Below, one piece after another: positions 10,917 to 22,083 of a DNA stretch of 64,000 nt. Origin of the DNA: Capniomyces stellatus (lineage: Eukaryota > Kickxellomycota > Harpellomycetes > Harpellales > Legeriomycetaceae). A model generated the notes under the pieces. It was not told where the DNA came from. It ran no database searches and saw only the letters and a list, made by a program, of their open reading frames with translations. Within the stretch, counting starts at the first letter, position 1. Each line of letters begins with the position of its first letter. A program made the position numbers and the translations under genes. The stretch lies in contig LUVW01000029.1 of the NCBI GenBank assembly GCA_001661515.1, positions 155,071 to 219,070 of the forward strand, written 5' to 3'.

Positions 10917-12816
10917 TCAAGTTATGAATTCAATCTGGTTTCTTTCAAATAGGCAAACAAGCTTGTTGTGGTCCTGAATGCAGTTTACTAGTTTATTCTC
11001 CAGCTTTGTATTGTCTTGGCGATAGAAATCGTTGTCAAGGACAAGCGCTTCTAAAGACTCTTCCAATTGAATACACCTTGTACATATTTTGGCTTTAGGT
11101 TTTAAAGAAGAAGGAGTTTTCAGCTCTGTTTTTAGAGATAATGGCGGTTTGGGTACCATCGGCACACTAGGAACCTCAAAATCGTAAAATTGGGGAGACT
11201 TTTCTAAAAAGGGAAAAGTATGCGTTTTTAGCTCAGGCGATCCAGTAGGGGTAAAGGCAGAGTTCAGTGTGGAGAAGCTGTCGTTTTTTAGGTGGTGGGT
11301 GTTGATGAATTTCGACAACGAAAGGTTGGCTTTTTTTATCAGTTCGATTAAGCAGCTTGAAAACCCATACATGCTATTTGAACCGCTGTTGTTTAGGTGG
11401 CCTGTTGCAGGCCGGCTCTTGGGCTTAAGATCTGTGCCGCGACTAGAAGAGTACATGTATGCGTTGCTGTCTTCTGGTGTCGACGATAGAATTTTGGATA
11501 CTATAGTTATATAATTGGGAGTTGATTGTTAGTCTACGTAAATAAATTATTAAAATGGCCAATACTCAAAACAAATGGCAACAACAACAGGCCAAACGCT
11601 AATATTTAGCAAACACAAACACAAACACAAAAGTAAAAGTAAAAAGTGAATATAAAAGTAAAAAATAAATACAAAAGTAAAAAGTAAATACAAAAGTAAA
11701 AAGTAAATATAAAAGTAAAAAAATAAAACAGATAAAACAAAACGGCATGGAACTTACTTGCTTGTATCTGTCTCTTCAGCAGCTGGATTTCGTTCAAGCC
11801 CGCATCGTTCAGCTTGAATCTTGAACCCTCAGTAGTAGATGCTGTTTTGGGCACGCGACTACCATTCCTCAGCAGTGATTGTATTTTCATTTTCAATGCT
11901 TTATTTTCGTCAGCCAGGCCTTTCTTTTCTCTAGCAGACAAAACATATACAAAAAGCACTTGGCCAGTTAGTTTGTCTCATTCAAATAACAGAGCCAAGA
12001 GCAAGGTTCACCCCTTTACTTCAAGTATGATACGCGTTTCTGGTACGTTATTCTGTCTTACATTTTGTACGAGTTGATCTGGTCTTTCAGCCTCTTCTCT
12101 CTAATCAGCAGCAGTCTATTCTCGTTTTTTATCACACTGTTTGTTTTCATTTGGCTTGAGATTTCTGTGCACAAATTCCTGTTGATTTTTTCTAAATCAT
12201 CAATAAGCGAAATCTGTGTTTTTAGCTGGTTTTGTGTGCTTTTGATTTTTCTATCCAATCCGATCAAGTTGCTTTTTATTTTCTTTTTGTTTGAGTTCTC
12301 GGCTTCAACATTACAAGGTACTCCAAAAGACCCTGGAAACATATCCATATCTTCTACATTGTCATAAACATTTAAAAACGCGTTTCTAATTTGCGATCCA
12401 GGTAAGGTTCGGGAGCCTGTGTTTCTAAAACCTGTGCTTTTCTCGCCATTTGCTTTGTGTTCACTCTGTTCAATCGCCTTTTTTCTCTGGCTCTCCTGTC
12501 TTTCAATATTCAGTCTACGCAATTGGCTGTTGAAATCACTTTGTTGCTTTTCAATCTCCTTTTTGTTAAAATGAAGTAACGTTCTTTCCATTTTCTCTTT
12601 TTCTATGCTCGCCCAGCTTGGAATTCTCGTTGGTTTTTCTATAAATCTCTTTGAGGCAACGCTTGGACTGTTTGCTGATACCAGCATGTTGCTTGCACCA
12701 TAACATCTGTTACTCTTGGCGTTGCCATTCCCGTTGCCACTCGTGTTGTTGCTGTCATAGTTGGTACCTGTATACAAAGCCCTGCCATTTAAATCGCTTT
12801 TGGACTCTTCAAACAT
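10917..12816 (-). CDS. Coiled-coil protein of unknown function
   Basis: Three minus-strand exons, 12816-12062, 11930-11758 and 11500-10917, join in phases 2 and 1 to give 503 residues. The N-terminal third is Asn/Ser-rich and disordered. It contains RIPSWASIEKEKMERTL followed by charged helical sequence around residues 75-120. A long heptad-like region spans roughly 170-300 (KINRNLCTEISSQMKTNS, then LADENKALKMKIQSLL and EIQLLKRQIQA). After a Ser/Pro-rich linker, a second helix near the C-terminus contains CTRCIQLEESLEALVLDN with a CxxC pair. The architecture resembles cytoskeletal or spindle-pole scaffold proteins, but no family was recognised and none is claimed. The second intron (11757-11501) holds AAAAGTAAA-type repeats. 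Confidence 0.75.
11611..11735. repeat. AAAAGTAAATA-type tandem repeat inside an intron
   Basis: Repeated units of the form AAAAGTAAAAAGTAAATA/C fill the second intron of the coiled-coil gene, preceded by a short (ACAAAC)n run. Seen directly. The array is purine/T only on the plus strand and can be translated as a Phe/Tyr-rich artefact on the minus strand. Confidence 0.7.
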
Positions 12817-15800
12817 TCTAATGTACTACGCTATACAACTCTATATCACTTCCTCACTCTGTTACTTATTGGTTTATGCAAAAATATTCTGGTTTATTTT
12901 TATTTTTTTATCTTGGGTAGAATTTTAGAAACGGGTCTAAAGAATCTGCAAAGGGATAGTTTATTTGTGTTGGGTTTGAACGTGGTGTAGGGATTGCTGC
13001 TGATACTGATACCTACACTGGTGTTGATATCGATATCCGGTGTTACTCTAGTCTATTACCAGTGTTAATAAATATATCTATAGATAGTAGTACTTGTATT
13101 CGGTTTTACAATAGGGGATAATATTATAATTGCTAAATGGGAGATATGGGTCGAAGCAACCTTTTATTGTTTCTATTAATACATTTTTGTATTTTGCTTT
13201 TTAAAATTGTAACCAAGAAAAAAACACATTAGTGAAACGGGTATGTTGGGTAAATAGATTAACTTGCACTTTACTTAGATTTACTAGCGTTTTAGTCTAA
13301 TTGCCAATTGCTAATTTGTTTTGTTTCCTATTCAAATCAGCTTAGGCTATAAAGATTTAATTTCACACAAAAAAAAATACCCCCCCCCAGGTTAGATTGA
13401 TAAATTAATTTATGTAAACATTGGCTTTTGTTAATAGCCAATCGTTCTAGTGACCTGAGCTAGCCTTTTAAACATTGCTCAGCACTTTGGTTTATTATAA
13501 AAATCAATTGCGATTAATGGTTAGGAAATGTGTTTTGTGATTATCGAGGTGATGTTTTTTTGTTGATATTGTTTCTTCTTCTGTTTCTGTTTATTTACTT
13601 GTTTATGTACTTGCCTGTCTATTTGTTAGCACGACTTTTATATGTTTACGTTTTGGCGTGCTCTGATAAAGTAGAAACTATAACAGAAAAACCACAGCTA
13701 TTTACAATGCATTTAATTGGAGGCTAGCTAACACAACAAAGTATTACATAATTTTTATTATTTGACATTGACGTTGATAAAATACAGTTTATTCCAAGTT
13801 GTAAATCACAAAGTTTTTTTTTCTATACTAAATTACAAAAACAAATCATCAGTATCTAAATAAACTCTCATCTATCTTTATAAAAACATAGCAATTTTGT
13901 ACGGATTTAACCACTGCAATCTGGCCTTGAAAAGTTAAAAACCCCATCTCCCGTAGAGCATTAAAACCTTTTACCAAACCTAACTAACAGAACCATCATA
14001 AAAAGCCCCCACTTTCCAAACATCAAACCAATGAGCCCAAACGGTATTTAGAATCATCAGCACGGAGTATGTCCGAGATGATATTATATACTTAAAACCA
14101 GTGTTTCAATAGCCTAAACCACGATTACACAAGCAAATTGCTGCACTCCAGAATAAAGTTCAATTAATTTAATTCTGAACTATGCCAGAACTTTAATTCC
14201 ATTGCCATTGATAAGACGGACAAACCTTAAACACCATTGGAGTATAATGTTTACCTTGGAGCAAAAATGCTGGTGGTGATACTGCTCTGTAGATTAGGAC
14301 TTTAAACAAGCTATATACACATTTCTACATATACACATATATCGACCCCCCCTCCCCCCCTTATCACTGTTGTTGCTGAATGCTGCTGCATCTATTTTTG
14401 CAAGTAAGCAATAAAGTGCCGACCATGTTATCAATCTAAACAGCACCAATTTCTAAAAATAAAAATGGTACATGCTATCCCCTGTTTTGTCAAAAATAAA
14501 AATAAAAATAAGGCAGACAAAATATCCATGCCTTGTGCAGAATCAAACTAAATGGTGCAACTGCTAAACAGATCGAAATCCAACGACCACATCGTCTATA
14601 CAAGCTCCTAAATGTAGCAAGACAAAGCAGCTGAATTTAACACAAACCACTCAAGACATCTATGTTTTATCCTAGCTGTTTAAGCTGTATTTATTAAGTC
14701 CTGCTCGCATAACACATCCACATCAGTGCTGGTTAGTTATCAGTTTATATGTATCGAGATATGGAAAAGATAATGTATTATCCAAGGGTGGTTACTCTGG
14801 AGACAAAAAAAAACAAAAAACGATACGAATAGATGGATGCATAAGCCCGAAAAGAAAAAAATAGCGAATCTCAAAACTAGACGCGCTTGTCTTGGTTTTG
14901 ATAATACGCAGACAGCATATAAATAGAATATGGATTTCGAATGTAGCTTGGTATTACCAATAAGTGCAAGTGATATTACAAAATCTAATCAGGGTTTTAT
15001 GCCCACCAACTCTTAAAAAAGCTTCTTAAACGAAACTCGCATTACTAATGATTTAATTTACACTTACAAAGCCCGTGTAATTGATTTAGAAGCTTCTCGG
15101 GTTATCCAGACAAATGTGGAAATAAATTCAACGTTAAAAGCAAAGATATACAAAATCCATAACATAATATCAGTAAAAGCAAAAAAAAAAAAAAAAAAAA
15201 AAAAANTAAAAGCAAAAAAAAAAAAAAAATACAAGAGTGGTTGAGGCGGAAAATGAACAAAACCAAAGTAAAAAACAACGTAAACAAAAAGTAAACAAAA
15301 AAAAATACGCCAAACTCAAAACTTGGATTGTCATAGTATCAAACAGCCAACATGACGTATCTTTAGAACACCGCAGCTGGGAATACACATAGGGGTAAGA
15401 TTAATAATATGAGTAAAGGAATAAAGTGGAGAAGGATGTATTTTAAAACAGAGTCTTTAAACCAAAAGTAAAGCAGCGTGTTTGAATCAAATAGCGATGG
15501 TTAGTAGGCTCAATTCTAAAATAAAAAATATATACGCATATATCAGCGCTCAATGGAATCCAAGGCAGTACAAATGAACTTTAAAGCTACTGAATGGCAA
15601 TTGCAGAGTATGCACCCAAGCAGTGCTACTTGGAATACGTAAAATGCTGCCTTGCCTTGGTTTTCTTTTTTTTCTTTTTAGGTTATAAACCTATTCTGGT
15701 AAGCATATTTAATAATACTTGAACTTGATACATATTTAGTCCAGACAAAGGCGTTTTAAATGGCTACACGCAAACACAAAACATGGCATCAAGCGTGGTT

Positions 15801-16084
15801 TTACTGATTTATCCATTTCGATTTAGTGTTTATTATCAAGTACCGTTTTGGCCCAACAATGAGGACAGCGGCAGTGTTAATGCAGAGCTACCATTGTGGT
15901 AATAGTAAACATATTTAAACAGTTGTAAAAAATAGATAAAGTATGCTAGCTAAGCGCACAATTTAGCCAAATAAAAGCTAGTTCGAACCAATACCCACGT
16001 ACTATGCTCAAAAAGGAATGTTTATCATCAGTCGTAGACATTGGATTCAGAGTGCACTTGACTTAACCCGAGCCACCAAGGATC
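12817..16084. other. Gene-poor spacer with an assembly ambiguity
   Basis: About 3.3 kb without a supported gene. The frame at 13530-13727 is a hydrophobic AT-rich artefact. There is a C tract near 13380-13388 and two C-rich runs at 14346-14360. The only ambiguous base of the window is at 15206, inside long A runs. Nothing else was recognised. Confidence 0.5.
15174..15229. repeat. Duplicated TAAAAGC-poly(A) block around an N
   Basis: TAAAAGC followed by 25 A (15181-15205), one N (15206), then TAAAAGC again followed by 16 A (15214-15229). Identical flanks on both sides of the N suggest either a true tandem duplication or a gap closed across a homopolymer. Confidence 0.75.
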
Positions 16085-16924
16085 CTAGAGTCGGCTCGAC
16101 TTTGTCATCTCATTCTCAACAGCATCGATAGCAGCATCAACCATGTGATCATTGCCCCAGTATATTTGGTTACTGTTAGATATAAAGCTGGGCACACCAA
16201 ACACACCCCTATCAATAGACTCTTGAGTCAAACTGAATGCTGCGTCTTTGACAGCCATGGTTGTTAGTGCTATTTTAAGTACACCGGAGCTTCCGCCTAC
16301 AGACTCACTGATACCATGCTTTTGCAAAATCTTGTCCAAAACACCTTTCAACACATCTTCGTCGCTGATTTTCTTGTGGTTGATAAAGAACTCTTCAAAG
16401 ATTCCATATCCAAACTCAGAAACAACAGTATCCTCCAAAGAGAATCCTGTTGGCAAAATTTTGGACCTCCAACTCTGGTCAAGTTTCTGGCTGTGGCCTT
16501 CGGCCAACTCGGTTGCGCCCTGTAAAAACAAATCTTTGTTCTGCAGTACAAGCATCACCCTGTTGGCTAGGCTGGTCTTTTGTGGCCACCATACTTTAGG
16601 CGGTTTCCCTTCAAAAGCTATCCCAAGTCGCTCAAGCGACTTTGCTGAATCCTTCCATAAATAAAACGCCCTTCCTGAACCTTGTGGGATTGCAGGTATT
16701 GGCTGCCCAGCTTTTTTCAAAAGCACGCCAAAGTCAATAGGGCACAGTTTGAAGTTCACTTTTGATAGAAACGGGTGCGATACATCTGATGTAGAGTAGC
16801 TGTAGCCGTTGGTTTGGCTTGCTGAAGGGTTTTTGCCTTTGGATATTATTTGATACAGCCTGACCAAGGTGATCATTGAATATGGCGAGTTGAAGTCAAA
16901 GTAGACCTTAATAGCATTTGACAT
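16085..16924 (-). CDS. GST kappa / HCCA-isomerase-like DsbA-fold protein (copy 1)
   Basis: Single-exon protein of 279 residues with the DsbA-type thioredoxin fold of glutathione S-transferase kappa and 2-hydroxychromene-2-carboxylate isomerase. The N-terminal strand and catalytic loop FDFNSPYS match the family's F/YDxxSPYS; Ser13 is the expected glutathione-activating residue. The C-terminal hallmark is DRGVFGVPSFI, containing the cis-Pro, followed by YWGNDHM near residue 258 (family: WGxDRL). Family members act on glutathione conjugates or detoxify aromatic compounds in mitochondria, peroxisomes or cytosol. No obvious targeting peptide is present, and the C-terminus SRL could act as a peroxisomal PTS1-like tripeptide (inference). 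It lies 647 bp from a same-strand paralogue. The substrate is unknown. Confidence 0.88.
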   Translation of the reverse strand: MSNAIKVYFDFNSPYSMITLVRLYQIISKGKNPSASQTNGYSYSTSDVSHPFLSKVNFKLCPIDFGVLLKKAGQPIPAIPQGSGRAFYLWKDSAKSLERLGIAFEGKPPKVWWPQKTSLANRVMLVLQNKDLFLQGATELAEGHSQKLDQSWRSKILPTGFSLEDTVVSEFGYGIFEEFFINHKKISDEDVLKGVLDKILQKHGISESVGGSSGVLKIALTTMAVKDAAFSLTQESIDRGVFGVPSFISNSNQIYWGNDHMVDAAIDAVENEMTKSSRL

Positions 16925-17571
16925 ACTGAAGGCTCTAACAGGATATTAATAAAATTGGTGTTTGTGTTTAGAAAAAAAAAAGTTGTTGGACTTTAAACCC
17001 TGTTGGTTTTGAATGCGAAAGATATATATTTATATTGATTATTATTTCTTTGCTGAAGTAAAAAAGACATAATTATAATTTCAATAAACAAAAAGACTTA
17101 ATTTTACTTTGCCAGTTTGTATCCTGAAAAAGTTGAATCGATCTGGTTTCAGGTGAGTTGGCGGCAGTAGCTTGCTTAGGGGGTAATTGAAGCTGATGGA
17201 AACGCCATAAATATAAATATAATCACTAATTGGCCAAATAACAGATTGAATAGCAGGGTAATCGTATCTTTGATTAATATCCATTGGCCTTACATCAAAG
17301 GAAAAAGAAAAAAAAAAAAGGTGAATTGTCCAGGTATAATTTATTCAAAAGCTCAACCCCAAGTTTTAACATTTGTAACAACACACCACTTACATTTTAG
17401 ATATGACCACACTCAAATATTTAACGCCAAGTTTACTCTGAGGGAGAGCGCAAGCAATGTGTTGACAACATTATATTAAAACAAAGTAGGGTATGCATTT
17501 AAAGCAAGACTTACGTACAAGAGTCTACAAACAAAACAAAACAAAACAAAGTAAATAGCTTAAAGTTAAGC
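16925..17571. other. Spacer between the two isomerase-like paralogues
   Basis: About 650 bases. Short open frames (17081-17284 minus and 17246-17479 plus) overlap each other and show no domain. A run of (AAAAC) units at 17529-17548 lies just downstream of the copy 2 stop. No conserved element was recognised. Confidence 0.4.
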
Positions 17572-18447
17572 TTAGAGCTTTGCTTTGTACTTTGCAAAGT
17601 CATGAGCATCAACCACAGCGTCGATAAATCTATCATTTCCCCAATGCATAGTTCCGTTCTTTGAAAAGAACGATGGCATTCCAAACGCGCCTCTATCGTA
17701 TGCCTCCTGAGATATGGTAACTGCAGCTTTCTTGGCCAAGTCGGATGTCTTGGCCAACTTAACCAAAGTTGTGGTGTGTTTCAGATAGTTTGGAATGTTA
17801 TATTTTGTAAACAGGTTTACCAAAATCTCGTTCATCAAGCCATCATCACTCAGTTTCTGGTGCTTTACAAAGATAATCTCAAAAGCACGATAAATAAACT
17901 CTGCAGACACAGCCTCGTTCACAGTGAATCCTGACGGAAGTGTCTTTGTTCTCCAACTTTGGTCAGACAGATCCCTGATTGTTTCATTGTCGCAGTTGTC
18001 TTGGGTAGCAGCTTCGACAACCAGTTTCTCGTTTAGCAGGATTGAGTGCATTTTGCATGGTAGCGATGTGTTTTGGGGCCACCAATTTCTGTTAAACAGA
18101 TCACCGTCAGTTTTAATCCCAAGCCTTTCCAAGGAGCTAAAGTAGCTCCTTTTGGCGTGGTTTGTTTTAGCCAAATTGCTGAGATCAGGACCTTTACCCC
18201 CAGTCTTCTTCATAAAAAACGCATAGTCAAACGGCTTGTATTTGAATGTCACGCCACACAAAGCTGGGTGAGTGACATCCGTGGTAGAGTAGGAGTATGA
18301 CGGCTCGTTGGAATTTTTGTTTTTGGCTAGGCTGTTTACATCGTTTTTGCTATTGGGGATATCTGAACCGACAATCTTGTATATTCTTGCCGCTGTTAAA
18401 AACGAGAATAGCGAGTTGAAATCAACGTAAACATCAAGCTCAGACAT
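17572..18447 (-). CDS. GST kappa / HCCA-isomerase-like DsbA-fold protein (copy 2)
   Basis: Single-exon 291-residue paralogue of the downstream copy. Both share the order FN-S-x-x-S, a YSYSTxDVxHP segment, a SLERLGI segment, WWPQxTSL, DQSWRxKxLPxGF and GxFGxPSFxS, ending WGNDRFIDAVVDA. In the catalytic loop the usual SPYS is SLFS. Ser12 is kept but the following Pro and Tyr are replaced, which may alter glutathione binding (inference). The C-terminus AKL is a near-canonical peroxisomal PTS1 tripeptide (family of S/A/C-K/R/H-L), as is SRL in copy 1. Peroxisomal location for both is therefore plausible but not shown. The long insert around residues 28-52 (Asn/Ser-rich) is absent from typical bacterial members. 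Confidence 0.87.
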   Translation of the reverse strand: MSELDVYVDFNSLFSFLTAARIYKIVGSDIPNSKNDVNSLAKNKNSNEPSYSYSTTDVTHPALCGVTFKYKPFDYAFFMKKTGGKGPDLSNLAKTNHAKRSYFSSLERLGIKTDGDLFNRNWWPQNTSLPCKMHSILLNEKLVVEAATQDNCDNETIRDLSDQSWRTKTLPSGFTVNEAVSAEFIYRAFEIIFVKHQKLSDDGLMNEILVNLFTKYNIPNYLKHTTTLVKLAKTSDLAKKAAVTISQEAYDRGAFGMPSFFSKNGTMHWGNDRFIDAVVDAHDFAKYKAKL

Positions 18448-19664
18448 TGCTCCTATAATTACTTTTTAATTTCTTTGTTTAATCGGCCTGGTTGTTTTGA
18501 AAGAGTATGTATATGTGAATATCTAAATATACAAAATGTTATACACAGACTATTAATGTTACTTGTTGTATAAAGTTGAAACGAAAATACCAACGAGTTT
18601 AAACAAAAGTTAACAGAGCAATAACGATGTTTCAATGCAAAAAAAATCAAGATTACAAACCAACTGGGAATTGGAAAGCTGACTTGATTTTTTTCCAGTT
18701 TTTTCTTTGTTTCATAGTTTTATTTTCATGTGCATACTAAGACGAGAGCAGGATAAAACCGACTGAGTTTTAGGTTTATTAATTTGCTTAATTTTGAGGT
18801 TTATTAGTTTGATTATTTTGAGAATTTAAAAAGCGAGAGAAAACAAAACCTGAAACAAAAGCAAAGTTGAGTCCAATATTGGAAGTCGTTTTCCTGTTTC
18901 AGCAATTGATCAACATTCTGGAAGTCTTTTTTAATTAATCAAAATAAGGATCAATTACGAAATTGAATATAGTTACACAGTTACACTGATAATCACAGAG
19001 CAGACAAAAAAAACTTGCTGGGAGGAGGCCACTTCTTGTCGCTACTCTCTGAGATTTTTATAATTTTTGTATTAAGTTTAAGATTTTGAGATTAGTCAAA
19101 GATCAGACAAGAACTAAAAGTAATGTCGCTTACTCTTGAAATGATGCATTATTAGACATATTAATGCTTCGAACTTCTCAAATAAGACCACCGTAGAATA
19201 AAGATACAATGGTGAACGTTTATCTAGCCAACTTTTCCCCGACTAAATAACCCATGGTTGAAGGAAGATCTGCCTAGGATATTAAGCTGGCCGTATGTTA
19301 TCTAAGTTGAGTAAGCCGGCTGATCGCTATGGTTATATAAAACTTGTAAAATGGACTTATGGGGATTATGTATTATCTGTAACCAACCGCATTCCGGATC
19401 GAGCCAATTGGCTAGACTACACTTAAATAACCAGTATCAAATCAGGTTTGCCCAGACTTTAATTGGCATTTAATTGGCTGGCTAGTTGAAGTTTAGGGCT
19501 GAAAATGGAGCAAAACCAACCAGCCAGCAAAGAAGTACGAAATTTTGATATTGGCAGGCCTCGAATACATTCAAGCTAAATAGAGCCAATTCAACAAGAA
19601 GCGTCTGTTTGCACACAAAGGCAAACCGGATAACATATATAGTAGTCAAAAGCATTGTTGTAAA
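18448..19664. other. Divergent promoter region, no gene seen
   Basis: About 1.2 kb between the minus-strand isomerase copy 2 and the plus-strand RCC1-like gene, so both genes are transcribed away from it. No supported coding region or RNA gene was found, and no specific regulatory motif could be assigned. Confidence 0.4.
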
Positions 19665-21683
19665 ATGAAAGTTTATGGCTGCGGTGTAAATATTTTCGGG
19701 CAAACGATGCCGTTTGATAACATCAAGAGTGAATTTCACGGAAAAGCGATAGTCGACAGGGTCACAGAGCTTAAGGGAATTGCCAACGTGTTGGGCTGTA
19801 GTTGGGAATCGACAGTAGGGAGAAAAGGTAAATTGAAACTAAGAAGAAAGAGGGTTTGAGATGCTTGTTGATAATTGAAAGGCAAATTTTGATACTAGTT
19901 GGAACTCGGCAACAATTAAAATTGTTGCGTTGATCGAAACAAAGAATCCAGGGAGTGTCGCTGGGGAGCTGAAAAGAGCAAAACAAATTCTGTACAATGC
20001 TACAAGGTTGACAGCCAAGGGTTAATGCACGAGCTAAGCCTGGATGGTGGAGACAGCGCGGTGTATATAAATTATTTTGGGAGGAATTTGAATTTGGCCT
20101 TGACGGATAATGGCCGTCTGAGGGTGGATATTGATAGCGGCACTGTATATATTTTGGAGTTCACATTCAAGCTGGTAGATGCTACAAGCTCCGAAGTAGG
20201 GGAGATAGGGCTGGTGACAGGTTGGTGAAAAAAAAACACGTGACACTTTTTTTTTTTTTTACATATTTACTTTGGCACAACGAGTTTCCTTGCTACTAGA
20301 ACTCTAACAAAGTATTGTGTCAGACAAAGAGGATATTTGCAGCTTAAAGAAATCCAGGTTATAAATGCACAAATAGAATGCGGGAGAGTACTTGTCATCC
20401 ATATGGACAAACTAAAGTTGATGCTGGATAAAGGGAAATTGGATATTTCAGAGTTTTACATATTCTACACTGATGCGAGTACAAATTTTGGTGAAGGTGG
20501 CGATGCTTGCAGCACACTTTCTGGCTTGAGGTTCAAGAAGATCGATTCTGGAAACAACCATTTTTTAGCGCTTACTGATAGCGGTCATGTATATAGCTGG
20601 GGACTGAATTGGTAAGTGGTCAAGCGTATTATTATGTGCTGTATCACGGGTCCTGGGGTTTTAATACTTTGATAAACTATAGGTATGGACAAACAGGGCA
20701 GGAGGGAATCGACCCAATTGCGAGGGCAACTTTAATAAAAGCGCTTAGTGGTATAAACATAGTATCCATAGCTTGTGGTGCATTTCACTCTGCGTTTCTA
20801 ACAAGTAAGGATATATGTTTACGGGTTTGGACTTGACACAACAGGGTAAACTGTATCTAAAATTACCATTTTGGTTAACACTGAACATGCTTATTAGGTG
20901 ATGGGTTTCTTTACACATGCGGAATGAACAATTATGGCCAATTGGGTAGATCAGATATGCTTGGTTCGGATCTAGTTGATGGTGCCAGCCAAGTATTCAC
21001 GCTTCCAGAACCGGTGGATATTTTCATATCAGAAGGTGCAAAGTAAGCATTCTTGTATTCTGAATTGTAGCTACTGGATCCACTACCAACCACCAACTCA
21101 AGTCTACGTTTTGTACTTTTACTAGTGTCGATCCGACGATAAGCGGCGTTTACTGTGGCCAGTTTCATACGGTTGTAAGATCTGGTAAGTGAGGAATTCA
21201 GTAAATTCTACACTTTTAGCACTACCTGTGCAAAAAAAAAAACCTCAACAGCGCATGCTGTTACTATTTTCTCAAAGTTTAAAAATAACGCAATAGTTCA
21301 ACATTGTACTGTTTTGTTGAATCGCCATTAGATTTAGGCGTATTTTCGTGTGGCTGGGGTAAGTATTCATTCACAGTAAAAGCGTGTTCTAACTGAAAAG
21401 ATCGTCTACCAAGCATTGGATATTTAGCTATGCTGTCCGGCATCTTCTCCAAGAGCGTTTGGTTACCATGTAAATTGTAGGCAAGTACGGCCAACTGGGG
21501 TATGAGACAACAAAAAATGTGCCCAACAAATACTCACTGGGTTTGGGCACAAGCACCAATGACTATTTGGACGATATTGAAAACAGCAGTAAGGTTTTCA
21601 AGCACATTGATATTCCCGGAAAAGGTGAAATAGAAAACATCGTATGTGGGCCTTGGAGCACCTTTTTTATCTCCAAGTGTTGA
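19665..21683 (+). CDS. RCC1-repeat (beta-propeller) protein
   Basis: Eight exons: 19665-19827, 19945-20220, 20332-20611, 20683-20804, 20898-21042, 21126-21184, 21332-21358 and 21481-21683, giving 424 residues. The RCC1 repeat pattern recurs: FLALTDSGHVYSWGLN followed by YGQTGQEG, then HSAFLT...GFLYTCGMNNYGQLG, then CGQFHTVV...LGVFSCGWGKYGQLG, and a last blade with IVCGPWSTFFIS. The start MKVYGCGVNIFGQ is a first half-repeat closing the propeller. Several introns fall inside repeats, and exon 7 is only 27 nt. The first two blades are degenerate. The intron between exons 2 and 3 has a weak donor (GTTGGT), so that junction is uncertain. RCC1-type propellers act as Ran exchange factors, chromatin binders or other scaffolds. 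The short length and divergence do not support calling this true RCC1; ATS1/RCCD1-like is an alternative. Confidence 0.85.
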
Positions 21684-22083
21684 TCCAAGTGTACTGGGTC
21701 TTTTAATGCAGATTATCACCAAACATTTGCTGATCATCAAATATATAAAACAAACAAATAATTGGTCCAAAAAGTATTACAGGAATAAGATGTTATTTTG
21801 GTTATTATACTGGATATTATATTGGATATTATAAATTTCAAAGTTTTGGCCGTCAGTCTTTTTTATATAATAAAAAAAAAGAGTTGGTTTAGAAATTAGT
21901 CAACTTTGAAAAATCTACTCGGTTGTTTTAATGCGATCAAAGCCTAAAATAGTTGTAGTTCTAGGCACGGCAGGAACCCCAGACTAGTGAAAGTGTGTAT
22001 TGCACATGATATGTTAATAAGTCAAAATCAAAGCACAGATTTGATCAACAAAATAAAATATATTGAAATGAAACAAGTAATAT

